Both the position numbers and the translations under genes were made by a program. The notes under the pieces are model-generated. The model was not told where the DNA came from. It made no database searches and saw only the letters and a program-made list of their open reading frames with translations. A DNA stretch of 64,000 nucleotides from Platanthera guangdongensis (taxonomy: Eukaryota; Streptophyta; Magnoliopsida; Asparagales; Orchidaceae). Location: the NCBI GenBank assembly GCA_039583875.1, contig CM077155.1, positions 6,250,043-6,314,042 of the forward strand. The letters are read 5' to 3'. Each line of letters starts with the position of its first letter. The stretch's first letter is position 1. Positions 62,950-64,000 of the stretch are shown in pieces.

Positions 62950-64000
62950 TATAATTCAGCTTCCATTAACAACTATATGAAGTGTGTGTAAAATAAAGCT
63001 CACACACAATCTTTTCCATCTTCAATTGAAAGGAGGAGCACATGACCTCACTAGTTGATCTATGTGGATTGTGGGACCAACTCCAATGGGCTCTAGTAGA
63101 GATAAGAAATATTTCATGCACCTAGTTGATGACTTTGGTCATTTATGTGGATAAGTTTTTTAACTTACAAGAATGAAGTTTTTTTTAATTGTACAATTTA
63201 AAAATATATATATATATATATATAAACCAACTAGATCATACAATCAAAACCTTCAAAGCCAATAGGGGAGGTGAGCTCACCTCAACCTAATTCTATAATC
63301 TATAAGAATAAAAGAATTATGAGAGAATGTATGTCCCCACAATCACAACAGAATAGTTTCGTGGAGAGAGATAAAATATTCATAGAGATAGCTCATCTCA
63401 TATTCACGAAAAACAAATGCTCATGGATTACTGGTCTGCATCTATGAGCACCATGGTTTATCTTCTCAACAAAAGGGCCACTATGGCACTACAAATTACT
63501 ACTTACAAAGCCATCTATAAAAAGAAATCATCCATTATGCATCTCAAGATTTTTGGGTGTGTTGTCTACTCTCTAATTGCAGAAGAAGGAATAAATTAGA
63601 TAAGAAGAATGAGAGATGTGTGTTTATTGGTTACACTGAGACGTCGAAGGACTACCGATTGCATCATCTTACAACTAACAAATTAATTATAAACTACATT
63701 GTCGAATTCAATGAAGAAGAAGCATGTCCATAGCAGTCAGAAAAGTTGCTTAACTCTCATTCATCGCACTCATCTATGATGGTTGAGCTTGAATCAAGCA
63801 CCATCCAAGCCATAGAGAATGAAGGTGAAGATTTGTCCCATGCATAACCAACATAGGTTGATTCAGATTATAGCTCAAAATCCTCATCAACAAGTTGCAC
63901 ACATGGTTTAGAAGATATTTATGAAGAAACATTTTTTTATATTGTGAAAAACCCTCAACCTTTGAAGATGACAACAAACATGAGTGGAAAGAAACAATGA
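62950..64000 (+). pseudogene. Copia integrase to RT start, decayed, runs off the window
   Basis: Plus-strand pieces in changing frames follow copia integrase order. GPTPMGSSRDKKYFMHLVDD is near 63075-63130. A TFKANRGGELTSTQF-like segment near 63250-63290 is the second catalytic region. WSASMSTMVYLLNKRATMAL and IMHLKIFGCVVYSLI are at 63417-63599. RCVFIGYTETSKDYRLHHLT and NEEEACP are near 63620-63730. A linker and the possible RT start FFYIVKNPQPLKMTT reach the right edge. Many stops. An (AT)11 microsatellite lies at about 63213-63234, inside the integrase. It is unrelated to family X by motif wording. Confidence 0.72.

Overview
This is plant nuclear DNA, most likely from a dicot with a repeat-rich genome. 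The background is AT-rich. Nearly every long reading frame belongs to a plant transposable element: Ty1/copia, Ty3/gypsy chromovirus and Tat-like, Helitron, CACTA, SINE-like and Tourist-like MITEs. Spliced low-copy gene remnants sit between them. There is no bacterial operon structure, no rRNA, no free-standing tRNA gene and no CRISPR array. The species cannot be named from the sequence.

Left part (1-25.9 kb). A decayed minus-strand copia element (about 0.5-3.8 kb) abuts a decayed plus-strand Helitron helicase gene (3.8-8.7 kb) that is split by other repeats. A 3.5 kb non-autonomous CACTA element (9051-12559, TSD GTT) carries mirrored TG/CA tracts studded with perfect palindromes. Then come a MITE, the 3' end of a copia element of the family I call X, and a Tat-like gypsy gag/protease remnant split by three SINE-like units. 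Next are one low-copy gene with a possible DUF868-like domain (18.1-18.6 kb), an LTR-like stretch, a GC island, a solo LTR with TSD ATTAT (20334-21115), a solo LTR of family X (21531-23324), and four tandem copies of a ~400 bp AT-rich unit (24.3-25.9 kb).

Centre (26.1-46.8 kb). This is a three-level nest whose order is fixed by target-site duplications. A chromodomain gypsy element (minus strand, 26130-46761, TSD GAAGA) interrupts a short host reading frame. A family X copia element (plus, 26429-41810, TSD ATAAC) sits in its 3' LTR. A Sirevirus-like copia element (plus, 26859-36145, TSD CATGT with one mismatch) sits in the 5' LTR of the X element. The Sirevirus-like element is the youngest and nearly intact, with two stop codons in pol. 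The X element is a deletion derivative that has lost protease, most of RT and RNase H. It keeps an 883-codon open frame in which all three integrase DDE positions are substituted.

Right part (46.8-64 kb). GC-rich hairpins and a minisatellite are followed by a decayed unidentified gene (49.1-49.8 kb) and a longer but broken minus-strand X element (49891-57869). Two Tourist-like MITEs and two exons of a coiled-coil gene (59.4-60.0 kb), whose intron holds a run of 37 G, come next. After more MITE-like repeats, a plus-strand copia integrase pseudogene runs off the end of the window.

Most features relate as invader and target, not as a pathway. The most informative comparison is between the two X copies: 49.9-57.9 kb retains the integrase D, D and E that the 26-42 kb copy has lost.
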